Assembly: GCF_035083965.1 (NCBI RefSeq)
Contig: NC_089723.1
Span: 5,169,501-5,233,500, forward strand
Direction of reading: 5' to 3'
Source: Branchiostoma lanceolatum
Lineage: Eukaryota; Chordata; Leptocardii; Amphioxiformes; Branchiostomatidae
DNA: 64,000 nucleotides
Part shown: positions 32,585-45,900 of the stretch, in pieces
How the letters are laid out: each line of letters opens with the position of its first letter
How positions within the stretch are numbered: the first letter of the stretch is position 1
The notes under the pieces: generated by a model
Seen by the model: only the letters and a program-made list of their open reading frames with translations
Databases searched by the model: none
Told to the model about the DNA's origin: nothing
Translations under genes and position numbers: made by a program

Positions 32585-33928
32585 TTACTTTATAAGACAA
32601 GTAACACATAGCCTAGACGGCCCTATACAATCGTCGTGACAGAACGCGCCACAACTTTTACACATGACCATCGCTTTAAGTCTACAGGAACACTTGCTCC
32701 CCGCGTTCGTTGTACCGTGGCCGCCGCTGTTGTTCGAGTTCGGTCCGACGCAGTTCGGGTTCCCTCCAGGCGTACCGCCCGCGTTCTGCATGGCGTTAAC
32801 GTTGTTGGCATTCTGTACACAGTTTACGACGCTGTTGGCGTTGTTCTGGTGGTGGTTCAGATTGACTTGGTTCACGGTGATTGGGATGGCGTTGCCGTTA
32901 GAAGACATGGACACCAACACCTGCTGAGGGTGGTGCAGTTGGGGAGGGGCGGACAGAGTCTGTGGGGAAACGTTCACGATCTGCCCTACCTGATGCATGA
33001 CGTTCCCTACATGTACCTGGTTCATGCCTTGGATCATCCCCTGCGGCACTTGTATGTGCTGCGGGAGGGCGCCCTGCGGTAACCTCACTACGTTCTGAAA
33101 CCCGACAAAACTCACCGGAACGCCGACGTGCTGGTTCACAAAGTTGGGTGCAGCCTCTGTCGGGGCAACTTGTACATGGGTTAACATCGCAGTGTTGTTG
33201 GATGCAGGTCTGTTGACCGGCGCTAAACTTACGTCGTTAGCTATAATGCCGCTGCCTCGAACAGCGCACGAAGCCTGGCCGTTTTCGTAAATGTCAGCTA
33301 CGGCGGGAACACTCGCAACACTTGCAGCACGGACGTTTTCAACTTCATTTACACCACAGAACTTGATGGGTATGGGAGGCGCGCTGGCCGCTCGAGGGGG
33401 TTCTTCCGGATTCTGCGGCCTCGCGGCACTCCTCCCTTTTCCAGGGTTATCCCTCAGCTGATGTTTCAAGGCTTGCGTGGAGGAAGACAAGAGGTAGTGT
33501 GACGAGACTTTCGACGCTCGGGGTGTGCGGGAACCTCCGTGAGGAGGCAACGAGTGTACGCTGACCACACTCCTTTCGCTGCTCACACTCCCACTGCTAG
33601 AAATCGAGTCTGCTGGCGAACTCGCTTCGAGGAGTTTTGCAGGAAACTGACTTGACTTGACGTTGAATGCTTCTGATACAGAAGTTTGTGGGAGCATCTC
33701 CAAGGTGCTAGGTCTTGGTGCTGAATTGTCTGTGGTATTTATACTTGTCACTTTATCTGGAGGTTTGCCGGTTATCAGTTCAACAAGCGTAATGTTCTTC
33801 CTTTGTGATCTGTCGACAAGTGGTTGCTGTGACAGGCTTTCCTCCGCCTTTTGTGACGTCTGTGGTAGTGAGAGCCTCGAATCTGCTGGGCCCGAATGTG
33901 CTGCCTCTGTCTGGCTAGTGTCTGTCAC
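32585..33928 (-). CDS. Asxl: Asxl exon 16 (PHD finger and stop)
   Basis: Acceptor GTGCTTTCCAG; residues 796-1242. Ser/Pro/Gln-rich, with an Asn-rich run ([20 protein letters not shown]) just before the PHD finger, whose [20 protein letters not shown] then [12 protein letters not shown] gives the spaced Cys/His ligands. Ends LIK and stop. Confidence 0.95.
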   Translation of the reverse strand: MTDTSQTEAAHSGPADSRLSLPQTSQKAEESLSQQPLVDRSQRKNITLVELITGKPPDKVTSINTTDNSAPRPSTLEMLPQTSVSEAFNVKSSQFPAKLLEASSPADSISSSGSVSSERSVVSVHSLPPHGGSRTPRASKVSSHYLLSSSTQALKHQLRDNPGKGRSAARPQNPEEPPRAASAPPIPIKFCGVNEVENVRAASVASVPAVADIYENGQASCAVRGSGIIANDVSLAPVNRPASNNTAMLTHVQVAPTEAAPNFVNQHVGVPVSFVGFQNVVRLPQGALPQHIQVPQGMIQGMNQVHVGNVMHQVGQIVNVSPQTLSAPPQLHHPQQVLVSMSSNGNAIPITVNQVNLNHHQNNANSVVNCVQNANNVNAMQNAGGTPGGNPNCVGPNSNNSGGHGTTNAGSKCSCRLKAMVMCKSCGAFCHDDCIGPSRLCVTCLIK

Positions 33929-36900
33929 CTGGAAAGCACAACCTGGTGTTACATGTCAATCTCTCAGGCCTGATTGGTCACTGCTTGGTCACATGACAAG
34001 GGGTAATTTTAATGACTTTGCACAAGAAATGCACAACCCTTATAAGCCTGTTCTTGCACTCCTATTGGTCTGTCTGTCCCATATTTTGTTCCAAATTTAT
34101 GTCATGACATTGTCATTACATGTACAGTATGTGACACTTTCAAAATCCAACAAGCACAAGTTAGTCTGGTAAACTGAACCAAATTCTAATCATTCAAGGC
34201 ACTTAAGTTGTTCATTTTTTGGTGGAGGGGTTCACATAGAATATGTCACAGTAGAATTCGGGAGAATCTGGGATTTCTCCTAGGACAGATTGGGATTCTA
34301 CTACTGAATTGGGATCTGAATATTGGAATTACAATCTGTCCTAGGACAATTCCAGATTCTCCGAGGACAAATGTGAATTCTACCAAGACAATCTCTAACT
34401 CTACTAGGAATTTTTAGGGAAAATAGACTGAATCATTTCAGAATTAAATGCAAATTTCGTACCAAAAAGCTTCATCAGTAGGGAGAAGGTTTACATAATA
34501 GTGGCATGTCTAATCATACCAAATTTCTACAGATAGGCAGTCTGAAAGAAAAGTCATCACAAAAGGTTGAAGACCAAGTTCCAACAACAATCCTCTACAA
34601 ATTCTTTTATGAGCCCATTTCTTACTTTTGTCACCTAATAATTATTACACAAAGACAGTTTTCTTTTTCAAAATAGGCTTTAATCTACACTTAGAAGATT
34701 TTTCACATGGTGAACAAAGTGGTTTTGCAACAGTTGAAACTTTCATGGGTTCTTCTGTCCAAATAAACAGCAGATACAAAGAAGACATTTAATATATGTC
34801 AGTCAGGCCTTGGCTATACTTAATCCAATCCAATGTTGGTACTGCATATGATCTACATTCAATGCTGACTTCCCTACTCTCTAGCCCTAATTTAAACTCA
34901 AAACAGTTACATCAGATTTCTATGTTTTCTACATGCAGTAATAACCATGTTCCAATTTCTACATGTGCTGATACAATACCCAATACAATTACTTTCGGTG
35001 AATGGCAAACTGCAAGGAAACATTACTCTCCAAGCAGAGGTTAGGCATCAGCTCGTTTTTGACATGTTCTTGTCAGGCTTCCTATTTTGTCAGGATTTCT
35101 TTTTGTCCAGTTTGGCTGGCAGCAAAAAGAAAATCTGACAAAATAGAAAGCCCAACAAAAATACCTAATTACACATCAAAAACCAACTGGAAAATAACCT
35201 CTGCTTGGAGAGTAAGGCAACAAGGCATTGTCCCTTTTTGGTCACATGGAGTTTGGACATGGTATGATTGGACTAACTATAGCCATAGCCTCAACTCATG
35301 GCTAACAATTTGATTCCTTCAGGTAATAATATTAACAAGGCGCTTGGCACTTAGGAAAAACATTCAAACATTTTTTTTAGCATGGTTGAACCAATGATAG
35401 ATACAGTTGATATTTTTCAAGAATATGATTACAATTCATGAACAATATCGTACATATATAGCAAATTTGTATTTCATCCCAAATGTGTAAATGTCTGCTT
35501 CAATCTAAGTATGTTTCATAGGATTGCTCTTTGACATTATGGCAACAGGAAGTAAAATCTGCTGTTCATTTGCACGTGTCTAAGTATAATGAAATAGTGT
35601 CCTGATATATTTTTTATAAGTAATTTGTGAAACAATACTAAAATCGTGATAATTCATATTGTGATGGGTGAAAAAACAATTTTTAACACTAAGTCTTGCA
35701 GCTAATAATACTTGGGCTCTTCAGTATTCAAAACATAGAACTGGATGTTTAAAATATGTGTGTTCCAAATATCTTAAACATACCAAAGGGCTCTTTTGTG
35801 TGGTCTCAATTCAACACATATATTTAAGGGGGATCCACCCACTGTAGAAGTTTGCTTTTTGTAAAAAGTAGTGCCACACAAAAGAGACTTGTGGTATATT
35901 CAAGACATCTAAAACAAGTACTCACTTCAATGACTATTAGCAATCTGTCAGTTGAAGGAACTTGGTACTCCAAAAGTGATATGTAATAAAATAACTCCAT
36001 GCACATTGCTTATGATATTTTCAGCCACCATGACAGTGACAATGAATTAAACTTCAGCATGAGATATAAAGATTTGTATGCTAATTCCACACACAAAGTT
36101 AAAGCGGTTACCAACAAGCTTTCAATCAGTATTTTGACCCTCCTCAACTTGAAAAGACTCGCAGCCAATGTCACCTGACCTGAACAGATTAGTGTAATGT
36201 CTGCAATGGGTCCACTCAAAACATGTGACATTTCAACTTCAGGAGGATCAAAGAACTGATCGAAAGCTTCTTGGCAAGCGCCTTACTTTGCGTACGGAAT
36301 TAGCGTATAAAATCTTTATAGTGTCAATAATATCACCGTCACAGATTGTGAACTTTCATTCAAATATGAGATGTGCAGCTGGCACTCTAAACATGCAAAA
36401 CCATGTACTACCAGTTTGTGGCCATCTTCCTCTTTGGTAAACTTGCAACAACAAAACATACCAATTGGGTCATTTGGTCCTCAGCCTCACCCTCTTCCAA
36501 AACCAAACATGTTTGAATTGTTATCAATTGAAAGAAAGATGAATTATATTTATTGCTTTTCAGTAATCTTTCACATTGAGAGTAGCTGTATCAGTCTGCT
36601 TGTAAATGGTTGGCATCCTTTCATTTTAGTACTTCAGGTTATACATGTATGTCTTTATTCATTTTTTATTATTTTTCTAGGCTGCAGTGTGGCTGAAACA
36701 AGCCTACTATATCTATAGGGCCAGCCACTATTGAGGTGAAACTGATGAAACAAATGACCAAATTGATGCAACACAACCCAGGACTCAAATAAACTCACCC
36801 ACATGTCAACAAGTGAGAAAAAGTATATAAGAACGTACAAAAATATACAAAATAAAAACCCAGTTCCGTATTCATAGCTATGTCATACTTGGGCCAGGAT

Positions 36901-39900
36901 AACGTTCAATACGGGTTTTCCAGACTGGTCTATATTTTACTGCATTGCCCGTGTATTGCATGGACTTCCATCAAATTATTGAAACATGCTTCACATGTGG
37001 ACTGCTGTCGAAAATTCGAATACCCAATTTGGACGTTGAAATTGATATCATTACAATCTTTTGTTTGAGGACACAAAATCTTTTCAACTTCTGGCGTATT
37101 TCTCATTGAAATGTGAGTTTTCCCGGGTGGGTATGACATAAAATAAAATACAACACATTGTATTCCAATTGTATCACCCTTGGTCTCAAGCCTCCCGCGG
37201 GTTGGGCTGGTACCTAGGGTGATACGGAATACACCGTGTTGTATTCCATATCTATACATGCAAGACAGGAACAATGATGACAACCTGTGAAACCACAAGT
37301 GAAAAAAAATGATATAAGAAGGTACAAAAATATACAAAGAGAAAAACGCAGTTCCGTATTATTTTATAGTTAAAGTTATAGATGCAAGACAGGCACAATG
37401 ATGACAACCTGGTGGGTGAGCGGCATGGACCCTCCGGGCACCGAAAAGGGTACAGAAGTCTTTGGTTCCGTTACCGTGGCAATGCCGTGAGCCGCCGCCC
37501 CTGCAGCAGACGTGGACAGTTGGGGTGTGGCCACCCTTGGTTGCCCTGGCGATGACGTCGGCCCTGTTCTGTTTGGCGAGGTGGGAGACACATGTAGAGC
37601 TGCCCCAACCTGTGGGATAACAGGAAATCATCATTAGGGGTATAAAAAGGTGAAGATGGTCCCATAGCCTTTTTGAAGTCATATGGGCAGTGGGTTGTTA
37701 TCCAGTGGGTTGTGTCTAGGGCACGGTATTGGAAGGTAGAGCCCAACCCTTTCTTTCCACTTCCTGTTACCTCAGGTCAGGTGCCCATTTTTACACCTGG
37801 GTGGAGTGAGGAAAGTTGTGTTTAGTGCCTTTATCAAGGGCACAATAACAGGCCTGTCAGGGGATTCAAACCCAGGACCTGGGCCAAACACCCTAACCAT
37901 TATGTAAACATGACATAACGATTAGGAGGATATGGAAGTGTAACCTGTATATAAATTACATAGTCAGACAGACACTCATTTACATACAGCTTAAACTTGT
38001 CTTCAAACTCATTCTCAGTCACTGATGAAAGATTTATTATTATTAAGTGGATGCTATCTGCATTGTCTGACACTTTTGAGAATTTATCTAGTTGCTTGAC
38101 TTATTTGGTACTACATAACATTGGCTTCACTATTCCTTACCGGAGCCTGCAGCTTGCCCTGCATCTGTGTGTGGGTCCTGGCCTGAAGCTTGGCCTTGGT
38201 CTGGGCCTTAATCTCAGCCAGCGTCCTCGTACGGCCTTGCTGATTCGCTGCTCTCAAGGCCTGGAGGGGGAAGCAAACGTTTAATGTGCTTTGTTTGTTT
38301 GAGACTATTCAATCTATTAAAAAAACTCCAAACGGCCTGTTGGCTGCATTTCAATGAGGTCACAACCAAAATGGCATTTGTTTGACGCTCAATTTTATCA
38401 CTAGAATATGATGCATGATACTGTATAAAAGTATGATTTTAAAGACAACAAAACACACAAATCATGACAAAATTTGTTGTCTATGAACTTCGCTGAGTAA
38501 TCTGTCACATATTTGGTCGCTCAGCAGTCACAGCCTCTACTACAAAGAGGGTGCGACAGGAGTCTTATTATCAACTATGTTTCTTATGAACATTTGATGA
38601 TTCAACAAAAGTACCTCTGCAGTACCATAGAAAGTCGCTAGGGGGCTAATCAGTTAGAGGACTCACAAAGACCTACCCACCTGCAAAATATGAAGACAAT
38701 CCATCCAGGCACTCTCAAGTTATCGTGTACACAGACGGACAGACACACATACACACAAACGCTAACCAAAACATAAACTTCTTGGCGAAGGTAACAAGTT
38801 ACCAACCTGTGTCTGTGCCTTGATTTGCGCCAGGGTTTTCGTGCCCCCTTGTTGTTTGGCAGCAGTCTGGGCCTTGATTTGGGCCAGTGTTCTCGTCTGT
38901 CCCTGTGCTGGTCTTCCTACCACTTTGGCCTACACAAAAAGTAAACATCGCTCAGTATAGGAGCAACACAACAGTGTATTAGGCCACACCAATTTGATTT
39001 CTTTGTAAACGGATTTTTATTTTCCCCAAAAAAAAATTTTTAGAAAAAAAAAAAATCATGAAAACAGAAGGCTGGCCCAGTCTTCTGTTTTCGTGATTTT
39101 TTTTTCTAAATTAAAAAAAAATAAAATAAAAATCCGTTAACCAAGAAATTAAATTGGTGTGGCCTTAGGTACAGCAGTCAAACCTACCCAAGAAGACCAT
39201 GTATCTATCCAAGGCTGTAGAAAGTGGTCAAAATCAAGTTCGGAAACATGATTTTTTTTGTTGTTGACTATATCGCTGAAATGGCACTGAACCTTAATCC
39301 GACACTTTTGAGAAAATGCAGCGCAGAATCATAAATCAACTAGACTGGCCGTCATTTGCTTTAAGAGCAAATTCAGGATGTTTCGCCCATACTCCTCATG
39401 CAAGAAGTGGGCTGTCCCAAAATAACTCCTGGGCAAATCAAAGTTTCTGCATAATTTATGCAAATGAGGTCCTCATGAGCATAAGTTATGTCCAGGTGCT
39501 TTCACCTTTCCTACATGTACCTACATGTACAAGATGACATCCACAGCTTTTACAGTAAGGGGAATACAACATCATGCATAAATTATGCAAGTGAGGTCCC
39601 CATTAGCATATGTCATGGCCAGGCGTGTGCACCTTTCCTAAAGCTACCTACATCTCAAATATGACATCTGCAGCTTGTATGGTAAGGGAAATACAAGTTT
39701 CAGCATAAATTATGCAAGTGAGGTCCTCATTAGCATAATTTTTGGCCAGGTGCATTCACCTTTCCTAATGGTACCTACATCTTAAAGATGACATCCGCAG
39801 CTGTCACGGTAAGGGAAATACAAGTTTATGCATGAATTATGCAAATGAGGTCCTCATTAGCATAATTCATGGCCAGGTGTGATCACCTTTGCTAACGGTA

Positions 39901-42900
39901 CGTACATGTCAAATCTGACATCTGCAGCTTTTCCGGTAAGGGAATTACAAGTTTAAACATAAATCATGCAAATGAGGTCCTCATTAGCATAATTTATGGC
40001 CAGGTGTGTTCGCCTTTCCTAAAGGTACCTACATGTCAAAGATGACATCCGCAGCTTTTACGGTAAGGGACATACAACTTCATGCATCGATTATGCAAAT
40101 TGGGTCCTCATTAGCATAATTTATGGCCAGGTGTGTTCGCCTTTCCTAAAGGTACCTACATCTCAAAGATGACATCCGCAGCATTTACGGTAAGGGACAT
40201 ACAACTTTATGCATACATTATGCGAATTAGGTCCTCATTAGCATAAGTAATTGTCAGGTGTAGTCACCTTTCCTATGGGTACCTACATCTCAAATATAAC
40301 ATCCGTACCATGTAACATAAGGTACATATAACTTTCTGTAATACCATTAGTAGAGGTACCCCCTGACATCTGCTTGGTTTTAAGTCCCAGACATGGGTTC
40401 AGTGTAGGAGGGCTTATGTTACAGTATGACCTAGTTCTTGCTGGCACCGACAGAAAATAACCAAAAATTGCATCAAAAAATTGCAAAATAAATCATTTTG
40501 AAGTAGTGTATGCCAAAAAAAATAATGGGGTCCTTTGGGTAAATATCCAATGCACAACTAAACCAAATTTCAGGTCCTCAGGTTTCAACACCACGGCACT
40601 GGAGGCCATCATGTGCGACTTTTGTCTGAAAATGACCAAAAAACCTCCATAAAATCATTTTAAAAACTTATATCAAAAAAATTTTAAAAGGGTCTAGGGG
40701 TATACACATACTCTACCTGCATACCAAATTTCAGCTAATTTGGTCGACGGACGACCGAGAAGAAGCGATTTGAAGGTTTGACAGGAGAAGAAGAAGAAGG
40801 AGAAGGAGAAGAAGGAGAAGAAACCTTACAAAAACAATATGTTTCGTTGGCGAAACATAACAAGCAACCATGTGAGTAGTTCAGTAACTGTTGGGTACAT
40901 TATGTGTAGAGCTTCCCCAGTCATTACTGCACATGTATTCCGATTATTGAGCTGTGGCTGGAAAACAAGGCTTCCGATTGTTATGATCGTATATTTAAGG
41001 GTTGAGCACCAGGGCTACTTACAAGTAAAAAGGTGCCGAAATGGTCTCATTTTAAAGGGTAATGCTTTCCAATGATACACAGCACTCTATACAATTGATA
41101 CCAGTAAAGTAATAACATAGATATGACAGGGCAAATTCAAGTTTCAAATTTTTTAGTGTTGATTGTACATACCACACAAGATCCCAGAGACAACAGTGAG
41201 ATATTACCTGAGTCTGTGCCTTGATTTGTGACAACGTTCTCGGCTGTGAGACCGGCTTTTGTGGTGCCCCTATCGACGGTTGCGTCAACTTTGGCCTCTT
41301 CTCCGGCACGATCTGTTTAACCATTTCTAATTTTCGTTTTGTCTGTGGTTCCGTGTAAAGTCCGTGTTGCTGTGACACACCCTGAGCCACAGCCCCAGAC
41401 TGGAGAACAGTAGTATCGAGTCCTGGTGAAAAACCAGGCATAGATGTCCTAGAAAAAGTCTCTGTCGGACACAGAGTCTGTGATTGGCTAGATAAAGCAG
41501 CTTTTTGTGATGATGCAGATGATGATGATGACGATGCCGTTTTGTGGTGGGTAGAACCTTTATGATCATGTCCAGAGGAATGATGGTGTCTCGTATTACT
41601 TGAACCTGGCTTCTTGTGAGACGACAGCGCTTTCTGACCAATAGCAGCGAGGCTGGCACTTGCAGATCCGGTTGCTGCCATCTGATTGGCTCCTGACAGC
41701 GACGAGGTATGTTCAGCCACGTGACTAACAGGTTTCTGAGCAGCCATCATTAATGACTGAGCTACAGTCAGAGAGCGAAGGCTGCTAGTGTAGGAGTGGC
41801 CAGCTAACGCAGTGTTGAGCAAGCCTGCGGTTGGTATAGAAAGGTCTTGCAGCAGGGAGGCTGTGCTGGGGATAGGCTTCTGTTTCTTGGAAGGAGAGGA
41901 CTGTGGGCTGAAACAGAAACGAAATGCAACTTGAATGAAACATTCTCAACATGACTGGACATGGTAAGAGACTCTACATTTCATCTAAAATTGGAGGAAA
42001 CACAAAAATGTAAACACCTGGATACAATTTTATAGTTAGCTATGCTCAAACGCAGATAATCAAATGCTAAGACACGTAGCTACTTGTAAGGCTAGCATTT
42101 AGCTTGTTATTTGCATACCATTGTTACACTTGCATGGTTTCTAGGCTTAAAACTACTACTATGTATACAAATTCACGGAGCACTAGTATCTTCAGGGCAA
42201 AAGAAAAGCTGGGTTTTGGCCATTTATCATGCCTTGGTGATTTTCCTATGGACTTATTGCACCTACTTGATTGTCCAATGAACTAATTAAAGACACTCTT
42301 AATGTTCCCTTTCTACTAGTCGACAATTGCCGAGTGACCGTACAGCGACCAAATTGGATTTATGACTGGAATATAATACAAGATTTGAAAGACAACAAAA
42401 CATATGAAATGTAAAACTTTTGTTATTTGTCTACGAAATTCGTTGAGCTATTTTTTGGTCGCTCAATGGTAACAGCCTCTAGTACTAGAAAAGGGATGAA
42501 GCAGAACACAATTTAAAGGCACCCAGAGCATTTTATGAGGCTTGAAAACAAGAAATATTCTAGTTGCTGTAATATTTATGAAATTGACATTTAATGCCAT
42601 TGTTTACCACATTTGCGTGCGGATTTCTTATCATAAGTGCTCAAAAGCGGCATAAAAGTAAGCTACATGATGATCTTTTAGTTTCATGCGCCTAGTGTAA
42701 ATAGACCGATACCATAGCACCGCCCACCTCCGTCAAAACGTAGAAATGCAAAATTAAAATATAAAAATGCAAATATTTGAGGGACATGCAGTCACTCTCT
42801 CATTGGTCGAATCGCTAAATGTGATGGACAGTCAGGATCAGTCTATTAGGGCTTGGATTTTCTTTCAGTTCTCACCACACAACGACATCGTATCTATGCT

Positions 42901-45900
42901 CCTTTAATATATCGATATGTAATGGTATAGTGTTATTGACACTTACTATGTGTATGAATGTGTAGAAATTTGAGTTTTTTAATTCAAGTTTCAAGCCTCA
43001 TAAAATACTCTGGTTGAGACAAAGAGTCGCAGGTGGTTCCTAACCTGTTCTGTCCCCAGAAGGCTTCATAGCTTGAGGTTGCCCACTACTTTGCCTACTG
43101 ATTATTAGGAGTATCACTTCTTTTGGCCAAGAGTTTTGCTTGTGCTCCCAACGTTTTATTATGGTGCGTCTAGATTTTTGCTGGTGCGACCGTTTTTTGG
43201 GGCGTTGGGAGCACAGTGCTCCTACATTTAGTCAAAAGGTTAGTCTGAAGCCCAGTCCTAACCTGTTCTGTCCCCAGAAGGCTTCATAGTGCTTCTCCTT
43301 CCAGGGATCAAGCTTAGTCTTCTCCTTCTCCTCCTCCTGCTTCAGGCGAAGCTGCATCTCAGGGGTGAACTCACCTGGACAGAAAGGAAACACCTGGGGG
43401 TCAAGGGTCACACCATTAAGAGACAGACAGGGAGAGCTGTCTCTTAAACAATCTACCGAAAACTATCAGATTTGTTTTTAAGTCAAAGAAGATTTCAAAT
43501 AAAGAGATCTCTGTACAGTAACTTTCTAAATGTTTTCACAGTATTTAAATGATTATTCAAATCTTCCTTTCCAAGTTTTTGAAAAATCTAGAACTATTGT
43601 GACTTAAGAATTTTTGTATCCAAAATAACTGCAAATGATCACAAATATTGGAATAGATTTGAATGTAATTCTGTATTTCTTTTAAAGTTTAGAAATATCT
43701 TGACCACTGTGAAACCACAAGTTCCTTCTAAAAGCTCCCTTAATCCCCTCCAAACTTTTAGCTAGGATTTATAGACAGGGCATACAAAAATGGCGTGGGG
43801 GGTGGTGGTAGACTTCTCCAATGGGCTCTATGGATGAACAATTACTCAGTAGCTTTGCATGTCAATCAATTTTCATGCTGTCGTTGAATCTGGTATGAAG
43901 AAAAACAACAGTAGCAGTGTTTGCAGGGGGTAATTACCAGGGAAACAGGGTGTCCCTCTGGGTGTCCCCTGCAAAAGGAGGGTGTCTAATTTCTTTGTTT
44001 TCTTAGTGTAGGGCATCCAAAAGACACCCTGACGCCCTGCTAGCTAATAGCCTTATCCCGTTCCATCACATCTTACCATCGGCGAGTCGTTCCTTCCAGT
44101 CCAGACAGGCGCGCGTGAAGAACTCGTTGCTGAGTGCGGTGCTGCTGAGCTTGACCGACCCGTCACCCCCGATCTGACGGTCGCACTCCGGTAGCTGCAG
44201 CAGAAGTTGGTACTGGTAGGAGGGCGGCAGGCTCGCAAACGTGTGCTTGTTTACCAATGCCTGGAGAGGAAAGTAAATAGAAATCACTTGGGGCTCCCGA
44301 TTCATTCGTTTTACAGAATTTTGATACGAATGACAGAAATAGAAGCTAATACTGGTACGAGGGCGGCATGCTTGCAAACGTGTGTTTGTTGACCAACGCC
44401 TGGCTAGCACAGTAAACAAGAAATTAAAGATCTTATACCTCCATTGAAATATTTGTTTGAGTTTTGGTGAATTTCTTTAAGTGACTTACTCTTAGGTTGG
44501 TGTTGACAAAGATGGAATCTGGAGTTTCCACATCAATATTTCCAGATTTAGTCAAGTCAATAGGAGCAGCTGGAACAAAACATAATCCGTTATCAAAGGG
44601 CATAACACATATTTTCATGCTCATCTGTTGTGTAACATTATTAGACTTATGGATTTAACACTTTGGTGACTTTTCCAGATCTAAAACAAGAATTTCCTAA
44701 ACTCACAGAAAAACAGCTTTAGTTGCTTTAAGTGGGCAGAAAGACAGCCACACACAGTGCATCTTATTAGTTCACAACACAACTTGATTTGATTGTTTAT
44801 GTTGGTAATCTTAAAATGACCAGTAAAGATCTTACCAGGAGGGAGCTTCTTTTGAGATCTTCTTCTTGGCTGCAGAGAAAAAAATCATGTAAAGTTTGGC
44901 CATTGTAGAACACTACTTACTTGTCTATCAATAACAAACAATGGTACCATCTACAATAGCAAGAAATAGTAGTAATAATTAAAGCAAAATAGACAGACAT
45001 TGTGTAGTGATCTTGATTGTGTACGTTGTACAGACAGACGGGTGACAGTCAAACCTGTACAACACCAGTCCTCTACATACATGTACATGTAAGGACAACC
45101 TGGCCAAAGTGACCACTTTTTGGTGGTCACTTGGATAATTTCTCCATTGACACGAGGATTATTTTCCTGTGACCACCTGTCCACTTAGACCTGAGTAGTC
45201 TTCTTGGGCAGGTTTGACTATATTACCACCATTCAGCGTAACACACAATCTTAAAAACATCATCTCTTATCAAAGGGCATAACACATACAACGAAAGACA
45301 GTGGATGCTGTCTGAAATGTCTGACTGTTTCAAAATCTTATCCAGTTGCTTGAGTAATTATTTTTGGCGTATCTTATTACCTGGATGTCTAACCTTCATC
45401 AACACAATCTTAAAGTTCCCACCTTTCTGCTGAGGCCAGGAAGGTTTGACAGCAGTGATGTGAGGGTGGGGGCCTGGGACGTCTGAGACTGGGTGCTGGC
45501 AGTCAGGCTTGATAATGTGGAGCTGGCTGACGTGTACTCCTTAAAGGATGGAAACTGACTGGACGAACCTACAAGAAACGGAAACACAACCATTGAGAAT
45601 AAATTTGGCTTCAGCATGTAAAGGTAACTTAAAGGTAAAGGTGTCATTACCTTTCTCATAAGCATATTGCCTTTTCCCCCAATCCTCAATAAGCAAATGT
45701 GAATAAAATAAACAAGCTATTTTCCACAAACAAAAAAAACGTGATCATAGCTTAACCAGACCAGGGGTATCAAAACTAGAAGTTCCGCTGCAGTAACAAA
45801 ACAAGCTGCTAGGGGGCCTAAAATCTAAAAATTTTGAGGTCACATCAAGTCCTACCCACATACCAATTATCAAGACAATCCATCCAGGCATTCTTGACTT

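Larger units (their letters stand above)
33929..37408 (-). other. Asxl intron 15
   Basis: Contains the foldback at 34251, the MITE at 35023 and a direct repeat of GTACAAAAATATACAAA ... CAGTTCCGTATT at about 36805-36870 and 37300-37365. The intervening 36884-37255 looks like an older mobile-element fragment. Otherwise nothing recognised. Confidence 0.5.

Noticed and set aside
32636..33082. 148-codon plus-strand frame
   Set aside because: Antisense shadow of the GC-rich last Asxl exon.
33657..34172. 171-codon plus-strand frame
   Set aside because: Antisense to the last Asxl exon and running into its intron; no independent support.
36655..37337. Several 60-135-codon frames in Asxl intron 15
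   Set aside because: They overlap each other and repeat fragments on both strands; no splice phases fit the Asxl transcript.
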